From Rhodospirillaceae bacterium (GTDB taxonomy: Bacteria > Pseudomonadota > Alphaproteobacteria > GCA-2731375), in contig JABIRL010000054.1 of the NCBI GenBank assembly GCA_018667855.1, forward strand, positions 1 through 35,721: a DNA stretch of 35,721 bases. The letters run 5' to 3'. This document shows, piece after piece, positions 1 to 7,990 of this stretch (position 1 is its first letter; every line of letters begins with the position of its first letter). The position numbers and the translations under genes were made by a program. The notes under the pieces were generated by a model that was given only the letters and a program-made list of their open reading frames with translations, was not told where the DNA came from and searched no databases.

Positions 1-385
1 CATAGCCCGACACCCGCACCATGATCAATTTTGGATTGATCTTGTGCAGAACGTCCCAGCCGATATTCCATTTTTCCAAGGTTCCTGGCGTGAAGTTCTC
101 GAATAAAATATCTGATTTCCGCACCAATTCGTAAAGGATTTCCTGGCCTTCCTTCACGCGCAAATTGAGCGTCACCGATTTCTTGTTTCGCGCATCGACG
201 CGCCATCCCGTTGGCCGGGCCGCTTCGCCATCCACGGGCGTGCCGCGCAGGGCATCGCCCGGTCCCGGTTGTTCAACCTTGATCACCTCGGCCCCGAAAT
301 CACCCAGCAACGTGGCCCCGAACGGTCCCGCGATAAGCGTGCCGATATCCAGTATGCGTATTCCAGCCAGCGGCAGCGTACTCAT
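1..385 (-). CDS. CaiB/BaiF family CoA transferase, N-terminal part (cut by window edge)
   Basis: Reading leftward from the ATG at 385, the frame stays open for 128 codons to the window edge. It begins [20 protein letters not shown] and continues with [25 protein letters not shown] and [17 protein letters not shown]. These are the standard N-terminal blocks of class III CoA transferases, which move CoA between acyl-CoA and a free acid in the cytoplasm. The family is usually about 380-420 aa, so roughly the first third is present and the catalytic Asp region lies outside the window. The same family recurs at 2919-4148. The acyl substrate cannot be told from this fragment. The 150 bp between this gene and the next one upstream (386-535) holds no recognisable gene. 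Confidence 0.9.
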   Translation of the reverse strand, partial: MSTLPLAGIRILDIGTLIAGPFGATLLGDFGAEVIKVEQPGPGDALRGTPVDGEAARPTGWRVDARNKKSVTLNLRVKEGQEILYELVRKSDILFENFTPGTLEKWNIGWDVLHKINPKLIMVRVSGY

Positions 386-535
386 TCGACCTCGCAAGTT
401 TCATGGTTGGATAGAAGACGGATTAGGGGCACTGTCAAATACAACGAGGCGGTTTTACCCGGACCGCGCTGTACCGTGCGCCGTAAAGTCTACAATGGTG
501 TCCGCAGTCGCCACGGCGACTGAACCATAGATGGG

Positions 536-895
536 TCAGCGTTGTTTCCACGTCTTGACCAGGAAGCGCGCATCGTCGTCACTGACGCCCCACATCCGGA
601 AATCCACGCGCACCTGGTCGTACACCGATATATCGCCGGCGGGTTTGTCGAAATCCCGGTAGGCCGCGACATTGACTTCTATGCTATCCAGGGCGAGCTG
701 CTCGGTGCTGGCGATGGTCTCGACCATATTCACTGCGCAGGCGGCGATGGAAGCGCAAAACATCTCGCCCGCGCCGACCGCTTCGCCGCCGGAGTTTTCC
801 GCCACCCAATGATGGTTGCGCGCATTGCAGATCGACCGCCCGACGACGCCGATGCTGTGGCACTTCGCCTCATAGGCCAGGGTTAGTTCAGCCAT
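536..895 (-). CDS. OsmC-like family protein
   Basis: This 119-aa protein has the OsmC/Ohr-type layout. An N-terminal beta section carries a GG-containing turn (SGGEAVGAGEMF), followed by the helix MFCASIAACAVNMVETIA, which matches the family pattern of a Cys-bearing helix after a P/A-G-E loop. A beta-strand IEVNVAAYRDFDKP comes next. OsmC/Ohr enzymes reduce organic peroxides with two cysteines. Here two Cys sit on the central helix (in MFCAS and AACAV), and the spacing to a first catalytic Cys is not the textbook one. Peroxidase activity is therefore not assured and the family call is the safer one. The length fits small OsmC proteins, though the C-terminus is short. It is divergent from the gene at 1075. 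Confidence 0.7.
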   Translation of the reverse strand: MAELTLAYEAKCHSIGVVGRSICNARNHHWVAENSGGEAVGAGEMFCASIAACAVNMVETIASTEQLALDSIEVNVAAYRDFDKPAGDISVYDQVRVDFRMWGVSDDDARFLVKTWKQR

Positions 896-1074
896 TGAAT
901 GTTCCTCGCTTGAAATCTGTACGCGATGTTCCCATACAAGCGTAGCACCCGCAAATAGTATCCTAGGCCGGTAAAGCGCATAAACGTAGGCGGCGGATTT
1001 GGGATTGTGGCGACGGCTTATCTTTTACACAATGGGTCTTTATCACCGCATCTTGGTTTAAGTGAGGAGAGACC
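896..1074. promoter_or_regulatory. Divergent intergenic region with promoters for both flanks
   Basis: This stretch separates the leftward OsmC-like gene from the rightward gene at 1075, so both promoters should lie here. The only clear signal is a purine-rich ribosome binding site, GTGAGGAGAGACC, directly before the ATG at 1075. I could not pick out a confident -35/-10 pair. Confidence 0.45.
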
Positions 1075-1653
1075 ATGTCTGCCGATACAAATCGTGTGCT
1101 TTGCTGTGGCGAAAATCCGTTCATTCGACTTTCCGAAACCGATGGCGGGCCGGAAACAACCGTCGCCAGTTATTGGCGTAATGTCATGTCGCCCGCCGGG
1201 CCGGGCCATGTGCTCTATCTCAACAGCGAGCTGACCGAAAACAGTTGGCGGATCTGGTCCGACAACATCGCCATGACCCGTTGGCTGCAGGAGACGATAC
1301 AGGGCGTATTGATCCCGGAACTGGCCGACCTGGATATCCCGGTCGAGGAAGCCACCTTTGAAAAAGACGGCGACCCGCATCGTTTCTATACGGAATACGT
1401 GACGGCCGAGGATGCCAGCCTGTCGCTGACCTGGTTCAATCTTGGCGATCCGCTGATGATCCATACCCAGCCCGGAACGGGCGCTGGGGAGCGTCCCTAT
1501 GGCGTCAATACGGTGCTGATCCCGGCCGCCGGAACCCGTCTGGTCATGGATGGTGTGCAAGCCAGCGGCCGGTCCTGGGAGCGGGATCGCGACGGCCGGC
1601 CTTTCAGTACATCGGCGCTGGCCTTTTGCGAAAGCTGGACCGAGGTTCGCTAG
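1075..1653 (+). CDS. Conserved-looking protein of unknown function
   Basis: This 192-aa protein is not a family I recognise. The ATG at 1075 follows a strong ribosome binding site (GAGGAGA, about 5 nt away), and codon use resembles its neighbours, so it is very likely a real gene. It is soluble, with no signal peptide or membrane segment. It is rich in Trp and acidic residues, with blocks such as RVLCCGENPFIRLSETDGG, YWRNVMSPAGPGHVLYLNSE and GVNTVLIPAAGTRLVMDG. The beta-rich character suggests a compact all-beta or cupin-like fold, but no His metal-binding motif is evident and this is only an impression. It lies 24 bp upstream of the FAD oxidoreductase and is probably co-transcribed with it, which hints at a shared substrate or pathway. 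Confidence 0.75.
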   Translation: MSADTNRVLCCGENPFIRLSETDGGPETTVASYWRNVMSPAGPGHVLYLNSELTENSWRIWSDNIAMTRWLQETIQGVLIPELADLDIPVEEATFEKDGDPHRFYTEYVTAEDASLSLTWFNLGDPLMIHTQPGTGAGERPYGVNTVLIPAAGTRLVMDGVQASGRSWERDRDGRPFSTSALAFCESWTEVR

Positions 1654-1677
1654 GGCAGGCGGGCGCATCATCGCGCC

Positions 1678-2754
1678 ATGAAAGTCACAATCTGCGGCGG
1701 CGGGGTGATTGGCGCATCGATCGCCTATTTCTTGAGCAGACGTGGCGTCGAGGTCAGCGTGGTCGAACGTACCGGCGTCGCCAATGGCGCGTCGGGCAAA
1801 TCGGGTGGATTTCTGGCGCTGGACTGGTGCGACGGATCGGACCTGGCGCCACTGGCGCGTCGCAGTTTCGAGCTGCACGGCACGCTTGCCGAAAGTCTGG
1901 GGCGGGACTGGGGCTATCGCCGGGTCGAAACATTGGGTGTCGTTGCCAGTACCCGCCGTGATGTCAGCGGTTACCGCAAATTGCCCTCGCCCGACTGGCT
2001 GGCTGACGAGGCAGCGGTCCATGGCCGCCTGGGTACGCCCGCGTCTACGGCACAGATTGATCCGGCCGCCTTTACCAACGCCATGATGTCGGCGGCAATC
2101 GATGGCGGCGCCACCCTGATCGAGGGCTGTGTCGAGGGCATGGCTTTCTCACCCGGCGGCAACGAGGTCACAGGCGCCATTGTCGATGGCGCGACGCTAT
2201 GGAGCGACGCCGTGGTTATCGCCATGGGGCCATGGTCCATGCTGGCTTGCCAATGGTTGCCGCTCGGCCCGACCCATGGTCTCAAGGGCCACAGCCTGGT
2301 GTTTGACTATGCGCCATCACCGGAATCTTTGTTTGTCGAGCTTGAAACCGATGATGGGGAGATTTCCTCGCCGGAAATAAATCCCCGGCCCGACGGCACG
2401 ACATATGTCTGCGGGCTGTCGGGCCATGACGCCTTGCCCATGGATCCGGCCGACGTCGTTCCCGAGGCGGGCGCGAGCGAGAAACTGCGTCGGATGACGA
2501 GCCACGTTTCGCCTGAATTGGGCGCCAGCCGGGTGCTGACGGCGCAATCCTGCTATCGCCCGGTTACCGCCGACGGCCTGCCCCAGATCGGGGCCGTGCC
2601 CGGTGTTGCCGGGGCCTATGTGGCCACCGGGCACAGCGTTTGGGGCATGCTCAACGGGCCGGCCACGGGCGAGGCGATGGCGGAACTAATCACGGAAGGC
2701 GCCGCCAAGACCGTGAACCTCGCGCCTTTCGATCCCGCCCGATTGAGGCTCTAG
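1678..2754 (+). CDS. FAD-dependent oxidoreductase, DAO (D-amino acid oxidase / glycine oxidase) family
   Basis: The 358-aa protein starts with the Rossmann dinucleotide motif VTICGGGVIGASIAYFLSRR, ending in the acidic VVER that binds the FAD ribose. The ASGKSGGF segment follows, as in DAO-family oxidases. The C-terminus carries the second FAD signature, DGLPQIGAVPGVAGAYVATG followed by HSVWGMLNGPATGEAMAELI. Family members oxidise amines or amino acids using O2 or another acceptor. Length is normal for the family. It follows the unknown 192-aa gene by 24 bp and probably shares its transcript. Its ribosome binding site is weak (GGCGGGCG), which fits translation from an upstream start. The stop codon lies 4 bp before a paired-hairpin repeat that may also end transcription. 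The substrate is not predictable. Confidence 0.88.
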   Translation: MKVTICGGGVIGASIAYFLSRRGVEVSVVERTGVANGASGKSGGFLALDWCDGSDLAPLARRSFELHGTLAESLGRDWGYRRVETLGVVASTRRDVSGYRKLPSPDWLADEAAVHGRLGTPASTAQIDPAAFTNAMMSAAIDGGATLIEGCVEGMAFSPGGNEVTGAIVDGATLWSDAVVIAMGPWSMLACQWLPLGPTHGLKGHSLVFDYAPSPESLFVELETDDGEISSPEINPRPDGTTYVCGLSGHDALPMDPADVVPEAGASEKLRRMTSHVSPELGASRVLTAQSCYRPVTADGLPQIGAVPGVAGAYVATGHSVWGMLNGPATGEAMAELITEGAAKTVNLAPFDPARLRL

Positions 2755-2918
2755 CAGCCTGCTGAAGTATTAGAAATTCCGGCCCTTCGGTGTCATTCCC
2801 GCGAAAGCGGGAATCTACACGGAGTCCAACAATCTGTGCATTTCGACAGTTTATGCGACACAGCTGATACAGGCATGGACTCCCGCGTGCGCGGGAGTGA
2901 CGATATTCGTCTGGTTTT
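2755..2918. repeat. Paired-hairpin intergenic repeat, copy 1 (MITE/REP-like)
   Basis: Two perfect or near-perfect palindromes sit here: ATTCCCGCGAAAGCGGGAAT at 2795-2814 and ACTCCCGCGTGCGCGGGAGT at 2879-2898. Their starts are 84 bp apart. The same two units in the same order with the same 84-bp spacing occur at 34751-34854. A CTGCTGAA end lies at 2759-2766 and matches in inverted form TTCAGCAG at 34893-34900. The element fills the convergent gap between the FAD oxidoreductase and the CoA transferase and could act as a bidirectional terminator. Confidence 0.8.
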
Positions 2919-4148
2919 CTAGAGAATGCCGCTGTTTTTTAAATCCGCCAACTCGGCCGGGTCCAGTCCAAGCAACCGGCCGTAGATTTCGTCGTTGTGA
3001 TGGCCAAGCGTCGCGCCGCCCTCAAGCTGGGGCAGCGTTCCACCGGAAAAGGCGACAGGGAAGCCCGGAATGATGCCCGGCTCCACGGGCTCCGTCGAAT
3101 CTTGGCGATACATGGGCCGCAAGGTGCCCCTGTCACGGAAATGGTCATCGTCCATGGTTTCATCCAGGGTCCGCACCCGCGCGATGGGGATGCCCACATT
3201 CTGCAACAGGGCAATGCCTTCCTCGCACCCGAACCTGCCCAGACCGTCCTGGATCCGCCGCCTTAATTCCTCCACATGGGTCTCCCGGTCTTCCGTCGTG
3301 GCGTAACGGGGGTCCGTCAGCAAATCACCGGCACCGACGGCTTCGCACAGGTTTTTCCATCGCGCCTGGCTCCCGACCGTAATGATGACATCGCCGTCCG
3401 TTAGACGATAAAGCCCGGTGACGCCGTTGCGGCTGTCGTTGCCGGACCGCACGGCCTGGCCATCGCGAAGGACAAGTTCCATCGGTTCCATGAACATCAA
3501 GGTCGCCAGGGTATCGATCATGGAGGCATCGAGATATTGCCCGTCTCCCGTTTTCTCTTTCAAGCGCAAGGCGCCGAGGATTGAATATGCGGCATACAGC
3601 GGCGTTACCAGATCGCCCACAAAGACGCCGATCCGGGTCGGCGGACCGTCAGCCGCGCCGTTCATGTCCATGATGCCGGACATGGCCTGGATCTGATGGT
3701 CATGGGCAGGCAGATCCTTGTAGGGGCCGGTCTGGCCGTAACCGGCGATGGAGCAATAGATGATGCCCGGGTTGACGGCGGCGACGTCTTCATAACCCAG
3801 GCCCAGGCGCGTCATGGAACCGGGCGATAGATTTTCGATCACCACGTCGGATTGCTTTGCCAGCTCAAGGAACATCCGTCGCCCTTCCGGGTCCTTCAGG
3901 TTCAGGGTGACGCTTTTCACGCCTTCCGAGCGCTTGAGAAAGCGGATGGAGAGATCCTCCTCCGTTTCCCGATCGTGGTTGATGCCATTTGGGCCCGTAA
4001 ACGGCCCGATTTCGCGGATCGGATCGCCGACGCGGGGCATTTCGACCTTTATGACCTCCGCCCCGAAGCGGGCCAGGGTCATGCCAAGAAAGGGTCCGGC
4101 AAGGAAAACCGTGACTGAGAGTACGCGGATGTCTTCCAAAGGTTTCAT
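2919..4148 (-). CDS. CaiB/BaiF family CoA transferase
   Basis: The 409-aa protein belongs to class III CoA transferases. It starts MKPLEDIRVLSVTVFLAGPF and shows [54 protein letters not shown] and YCSIAGYGQTGPY, all standard family blocks. The catalytic aspartate is expected in VGDLVTPLYAAYS, where the family usually has a D followed by a small helix. The frame is open upstream to 4193, but the ATG at 4148 was chosen because it gives the family N-terminus and lies 7 bp after the stop of the upstream enoyl-CoA hydratase. It is the last gene of the leftward GST - enoyl-CoA hydratase - CoA transferase operon. It probably activates or recycles an acyl-CoA of that pathway; the acyl group is unknown. 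Confidence 0.9.
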   Translation of the reverse strand: MKPLEDIRVLSVTVFLAGPFLGMTLARFGAEVIKVEMPRVGDPIREIGPFTGPNGINHDRETEEDLSIRFLKRSEGVKSVTLNLKDPEGRRMFLELAKQSDVVIENLSPGSMTRLGLGYEDVAAVNPGIIYCSIAGYGQTGPYKDLPAHDHQIQAMSGIMDMNGAADGPPTRIGVFVGDLVTPLYAAYSILGALRLKEKTGDGQYLDASMIDTLATLMFMEPMELVLRDGQAVRSGNDSRNGVTGLYRLTDGDVIITVGSQARWKNLCEAVGAGDLLTDPRYATTEDRETHVEELRRRIQDGLGRFGCEEGIALLQNVGIPIARVRTLDETMDDDHFRDRGTLRPMYRQDSTEPVEPGIIPGFPVAFSGGTLPQLEGGATLGHHNDEIYGRLLGLDPAELADLKNSGIL

Positions 4149-4155
4149 GATGGGC

Positions 4156-5004
4156 CTATACGCCCCGGAACTTCGGCTTGCGCTTTTCGACAAATGCCTG
4201 TCGGGCTTCCTTGGCGTCGTCCGAGCTTTGCAATATTCCGCCGGCGTTTGATGTCAGGACCATGGTGGTTTCAAGTGTGCTGTCGAGTGCGGCGCGCATG
4301 ATCCGCTTGGAATTCCATTGTACTAGCGGCGGCTGGGCAATGATCCTCTCGCAAAGCTCCCGTGTCGTCGCCTCCAGCTCTTCCGAGGTGACTAGGTGGT
4401 TGAGCATGCCCCATTCGTAGGCGCGTTCAGCGGTCAACGAACCGGTATAGGCGAATTCCAATGCCCGACCCAGCCCGACCATTTTCGGCAAATAATAGGA
4501 GCCGCCGTTCTCTATGATCTGGCCGGCCTGCTGGTAGCCGATGAAGCGGGTGTTCTCGCAGCCGATGCGGATGTCGCAATGCAGCGCCATATCCATGCCG
4601 GAGCCGACAGCGGCGCCGTTTATCATGGCGATGGTCGGCTTGCGGATGATGGCGATGTCGCGGTGCAGTTTGGTAAAGCCGTGATAGAAATGCTGCCGGG
4701 CAGCATCCGGGCCCTCATGGCCGCCGCGCGCGCCGCTGAAATTGGGGCCGACCTCGTCCTCGGAAGCCCGGCTCTTCAGGTCGGCGCCCGAGCAGAAGCC
4801 GCGGCCGACGCCGGTCAGCACGATGACGCGGACGTCCGGATCATCATCGCCGGCGCGCATATATTCGCCAACCTTGGCGACAGTGCCTAGTTCTTCGGCC
4901 GTGCCAAACAGGGCGTTCATCTTTTCCGGCCGGTTGAATTTTATCCAGAGGACGCCGTTGTCCTCCTTCTCATAGAGCAGATAATCGACAATTTCCGGTC
5001 CCAT
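4156..5004 (-). CDS. Enoyl-CoA hydratase/isomerase (crotonase) family protein
   Basis: The 282-aa crotonase-fold protein starts MGPEIVDYLLYEKEDNGVLW. It contains the oxyanion-hole segments VIVLTGVGRGFCSGADLKSR and AMINGAAVGSGMDMALHCDI. By alignment to classical hydratases, the second catalytic Glu is kept (GLGRALEFAYTG). The first, normally in a PEI-type motif, is replaced by Gln in RFIGYQQAGQII. That argues against a textbook hydratase and leaves isomerase, hydrolase, lyase or decarboxylase roles open. A loop rich in Gly and acidic residues (about residues 80-100) is longer than usual. The ATG at 5004 was preferred over the open frame to 5136, because the upstream extension is Arg-rich shadow sequence overlapping the GST gene. 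It sits 31 bp after the GST stop and 7 bp before the CoA transferase start. Confidence 0.88.
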   Translation of the reverse strand: MGPEIVDYLLYEKEDNGVLWIKFNRPEKMNALFGTAEELGTVAKVGEYMRAGDDDPDVRVIVLTGVGRGFCSGADLKSRASEDEVGPNFSGARGGHEGPDAARQHFYHGFTKLHRDIAIIRKPTIAMINGAAVGSGMDMALHCDIRIGCENTRFIGYQQAGQIIENGGSYYLPKMVGLGRALEFAYTGSLTAERAYEWGMLNHLVTSEELEATTRELCERIIAQPPLVQWNSKRIMRAALDSTLETTMVLTSNAGGILQSSDDAKEARQAFVEKRKPKFRGV

Positions 5005-5035
5005 ATCGGTCTTCTCCGTGCTTATAGATGGTTTA

Positions 5036-5686
5036 CTACATCGCCTGGATCTGTTGCGTTCGCGGCGCATTCGCCGCCACCACGTGTCCCTGGTAGGCCG
5101 GCCGCGCGGCCAGCCGTTCGTAATAGGCCTCCACATGTGGATGCGAAGGCCGGTTCGGCGTCCAGTGCATCCAGCGATGCAGGAGGGAACCGGCCGGAAA
5201 ATCGGCCATGGTTAGGCGCCCGCCACCGAGAAATTCGTTGTCGGCCAGATGGCTGTCGAGGATGTCGAGCCAGGGAACGGCGCTCGTTACGGCCGCCGCC
5301 AACACTGCATCGCTCCGTTCCGCCTCCGACAGCCGGAAATACTGGTCAAGGTATATCGCGTTGAATGGCGCGAAATTCAGCGAACTCCAGTCCATCCATT
5401 TGTCGGCGGAAGCCCGTTCCGCCAGGTCCTCGGGATATAGGTCGCCGGCGCTGTGTTTGGCGCAGAGGTAGCGTAGCACGGCGCCGGACTCCCATAGTGT
5501 GAAGCCGTCATCTTCCTCCAGCGTCGGCAGCCGGCCGTTGGGATTTTTCCGCCGGTACTCCGGCTCGTCATTGCCGCCGAACGGCCCGCCCCAATCTATC
5601 CGGTCGAACTCTATTCCCAGCTCTCCAAGACACCACATCACCTTGATTACGTTCGAGCCGTCGTTCCGTCCCCAAATTTTGAGCAT
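5036..5686 (-). CDS. Glutathione S-transferase family protein
   Basis: The 216-aa protein has the two-domain GST layout. The N-terminal thioredoxin fold begins MLKIWGRNDGSNVIKVMWCL, with the cis-Pro region NGRLPTLEEDDGFTLWESGA, whose ES pair binds the glutathione gamma-glutamyl group. The helical C-terminal domain carries LGGGRLTMADFPAGSLLHRW, the usual N-capping box region. The active residue is probably the Ser in the DGSNV segment (inference). The ATG at 5686 was chosen because it gives the family N-terminus and follows a purine-rich site (GGGAGGGAAT). GST proteins conjugate or remove glutathione from electrophiles in the cytoplasm. It heads the leftward operon that continues into the crotonase and CoA transferase, and faces hyuAB across a 219-bp gap. 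Confidence 0.9.
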   Translation of the reverse strand: MLKIWGRNDGSNVIKVMWCLGELGIEFDRIDWGGPFGGNDEPEYRRKNPNGRLPTLEEDDGFTLWESGAVLRYLCAKHSAGDLYPEDLAERASADKWMDWSSLNFAPFNAIYLDQYFRLSEAERSDAVLAAAVTSAVPWLDILDSHLADNEFLGGGRLTMADFPAGSLLHRWMHWTPNRPSHPHVEAYYERLAARPAYQGHVVAANAPRTQQIQAM

Positions 5687-5905
5687 ATTCCATTCCCTCC
5701 CTCTGTTCCTACGAGGGTAGTCAGAGCATGCCCCGCCGGCAAGGCAAACGTATCTTGCGATTGCCAAGCTGCGATGATGTAGAGAAGCCGACTTCCAATA
5801 GCGCTTCGTTGACGCCCCAAAGGCGAAACATCATAGTAGCGCTTGTCTGACACTGCCGCATGAGGGAAGACAGTTGCACGGTTTTGAACAAAAGGTAGCG
5901 TGTTT
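5687..5905. promoter_or_regulatory. Divergent promoter region between the GST operon and hyuAB
   Basis: This 219-bp gap must hold the promoters of both operons. A 15-bp direct repeat is visible: TAGCGCTTCGTTGAC at 5799-5813 and TAGCGCTTGTCTGAC at 5837-5851, 12 of 15 identical with a 38-bp period. Around it lie ATGATGT (near 5775) and ACATCAT (near 5829) in inverted orientation. These are candidate operator half-sites for a shared regulator, which is not encoded in the window. The promoter elements themselves are not clear. Confidence 0.45.
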
Positions 5906-7990
5906 ATGAGTGACGGAGCCCGGCTGGCGGTCGATATCGGTGGAACATTTACTGATGTCGTTTTGGAACATGGCGGTGGCCAGGACAGCGTGAAATTGTT
6001 GACCACGCCGGACGCACCGGATCGCGCGGTTCTTGAAGGCGTCGGTGATATCTTGCGGCGGACCGGTGTCTCCGCCTCGGACGTGACACTGGTCATTCAT
6101 GGTACCACCCTTGCGACCAATGCCCTGATTGAGCGCAAGGGCGCGCTCACGGCATTGGTTACAACCGATGGATTTCGCGACTCCATTGAAATCGCCTACG
6201 AGCATCGCTTCGAACAGTACGATCTGTATATGGAGCGACCACTGCCCCTGGTCGCGCGGGACTGGCGCTTCTCGGTTCCGGAACGGATCGCGGCGGACGG
6301 ATCGGTATTGCTGGATCTGGACGAGGGGGTCCTGCGCGCACTGGCCGGTGATTTGGACAAGGCCGGTGTCGAGGCCGTCGCCATCTGTTTTCTGCACAGC
6401 TATATGAACCCGGATCACGAACAGCGCGCTGGCGCCATCCTGGCGGAGGCGCTGCCGAATGTCGCCGTTACACTTTCGGCCGAAGTTTGTCCGGAAATTC
6501 GCGAATACGACCGTATGTCCACGGCCTGTGCAAACGCGTATGTGCAGCCGATGATGGCGGGGTATCTGAAACGGCTGCAGGATGGTTTGCGGACCGGCGG
6601 CCTCGGCTGTCCATTACTGCTTATGATGTCCAGCGGCGGAGTTACCACGGTGGAAACGGCTGTTCGGCTGCCAATCCGCCTGGTCGAATCCGGTCCGGCC
6701 GGCGGCGCGATCCTGGCACGGGATATTGCTGGCAAAAACGATTTGGATAAAATCCTCTCCTTCGACATGGGCGGTACCACGGCCAAGATTACCCTGATCG
6801 ACGACTTCGTGCCCCATATCGCACGCTCGTTCGAAGTGGCCCGCACGCACCGCTTCCTGAAGGGCAGTGGGCTGCCATTGCGGATTCCGGTCATCGACAT
6901 GGTGGAAATCGGCGCCGGCGGCGGCTCCATCGCCGGTGTCGATGCCATGCAGCGCATAAGTGTCGGGCCGGAGAGCGCCGGATCCGTGCCGGGGCCGGCC
7001 TGTTACGGCAACGACGGCACATTGCCGACTGTGACGGACGCGGACACGGTGCTGGGGCGGATTGATCCCACGCGCTTTGCGGGCGGCAAGGTGACATTGG
7101 AACCCGAACGCGCCTCGGCCGCCATCGAACACGAAGTCGCCGATGTCCTGAACGCAGACACGAATATCGCCGCTGCCGGAGTGTCCGAAATTGTCGATGA
7201 ACATATGGCGAATGCGGCGCGGGTGCATGCCATAGAAAACGGCAAGGACATGATAGGGCGTTCGCTGATCGCATTCGGCGGCGCGGCACCGTTGCATGCG
7301 GCGCGCCTCGCGGACAAGCTTGGCATCGATACGGTGATTGTGCCCCAAGGCGCCGGTGTCGGCTCGGCGATCGGTTTTCTAAGGGCGCAAATTTCATACG
7401 AAGTGGTGCGGACGCGTTATTTGGATTTGCGCGAATTTGATCCGGACACGGTCAATGAAATCTACGCCGGGATGCGGGCCGAGGCCGAAGCGGTAGTTCG
7501 GCTAGGTGCGCCGGACGAGCCTCTGGTGGAAACCCGGGGCGCTTTCATGCGCTATCGCGGACAGGGCCATGAAATCATGGTGCCAATTCCGGTTCGGGCA
7601 TTCCACCCGGACGACAGCAACGCACTGGCGGGCTGGTTCGCCGAGGCCTATGGCAAATTATTCAGCCGCACCATTCCCAACCTTGGTGTCGAGGTGCTGA
7701 CGTGGACATTGTCGTTGGCGACGGACAGGCCCGCCGTGGAAACAGCGTCGTCATCCCAAGCCCGTTATCGACCTGAACCGGATGGCCAACGCAGGCTGTT
7801 CGATCCGGCGAACGGTGCCTGGCTCGAAGCAGGCGTATACGCGCGCCTGGATTTACGGCCAGGTGCCGAAATCCCAGAACCGGCGGTAATTGTCGAGGAC
7901 GAAACATCGACGTTGGTGACAAACGGCTTCGCCGCGACAATCAACGGGCAGGGGCAAATCGTGATGACAAGAAAGGCGGTATCGGCATGA
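5906..7990 (+). CDS. hyuA: Hydantoinase/oxoprolinase family protein, A subunit
   Basis: The 694-aa protein belongs to the HyuA / 5-oxoprolinase-N / acetone-carboxylase-beta family of ATP-using enzymes. The ASKHA nucleotide-binding motifs are visible: ARLAVDIGGTFTDVVLE at the start (phosphate 1), ILSFDMGGTTAKITLIDD in the middle (phosphate 2) and VEIGAGGGSIAGVDAM. The C-terminal block VPQGAGVGSAIGFLRA is also typical. Members phosphorylate amide or carbonyl substrates to drive ring opening or carboxylation together with a B subunit. The ATG at 5906 was chosen over the GTG at 5900 because AAAGG lies about 10 nt upstream. The stop overlaps the hyuB start in ATGA, which points to translational coupling. 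Whether it is a hydantoinase, an oxoprolinase or a ketone carboxylase cannot be settled here. Confidence 0.9.
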   Translation: MSDGARLAVDIGGTFTDVVLEHGGGQDSVKLLTTPDAPDRAVLEGVGDILRRTGVSASDVTLVIHGTTLATNALIERKGALTALVTTDGFRDSIEIAYEHRFEQYDLYMERPLPLVARDWRFSVPERIAADGSVLLDLDEGVLRALAGDLDKAGVEAVAICFLHSYMNPDHEQRAGAILAEALPNVAVTLSAEVCPEIREYDRMSTACANAYVQPMMAGYLKRLQDGLRTGGLGCPLLLMMSSGGVTTVETAVRLPIRLVESGPAGGAILARDIAGKNDLDKILSFDMGGTTAKITLIDDFVPHIARSFEVARTHRFLKGSGLPLRIPVIDMVEIGAGGGSIAGVDAMQRISVGPESAGSVPGPACYGNDGTLPTVTDADTVLGRIDPTRFAGGKVTLEPERASAAIEHEVADVLNADTNIAAAGVSEIVDEHMANAARVHAIENGKDMIGRSLIAFGGAAPLHAARLADKLGIDTVIVPQGAGVGSAIGFLRAQISYEVVRTRYLDLREFDPDTVNEIYAGMRAEAEAVVRLGAPDEPLVETRGAFMRYRGQGHEIMVPIPVRAFHPDDSNALAGWFAEAYGKLFSRTIPNLGVEVLTWTLSLATDRPAVETASSSQARYRPEPDGQRRLFDPANGAWLEAGVYARLDLRPGAEIPEPAVIVEDETSTLVTNGFAATINGQGQIVMTRKAVSA

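Noticed and set aside
1018..2022. Leftward open frame (334 aa) opposite the 192-aa gene and the FAD oxidoreductase
   Set aside because: It spans two real + strand genes with good starts and shows no domain of its own.
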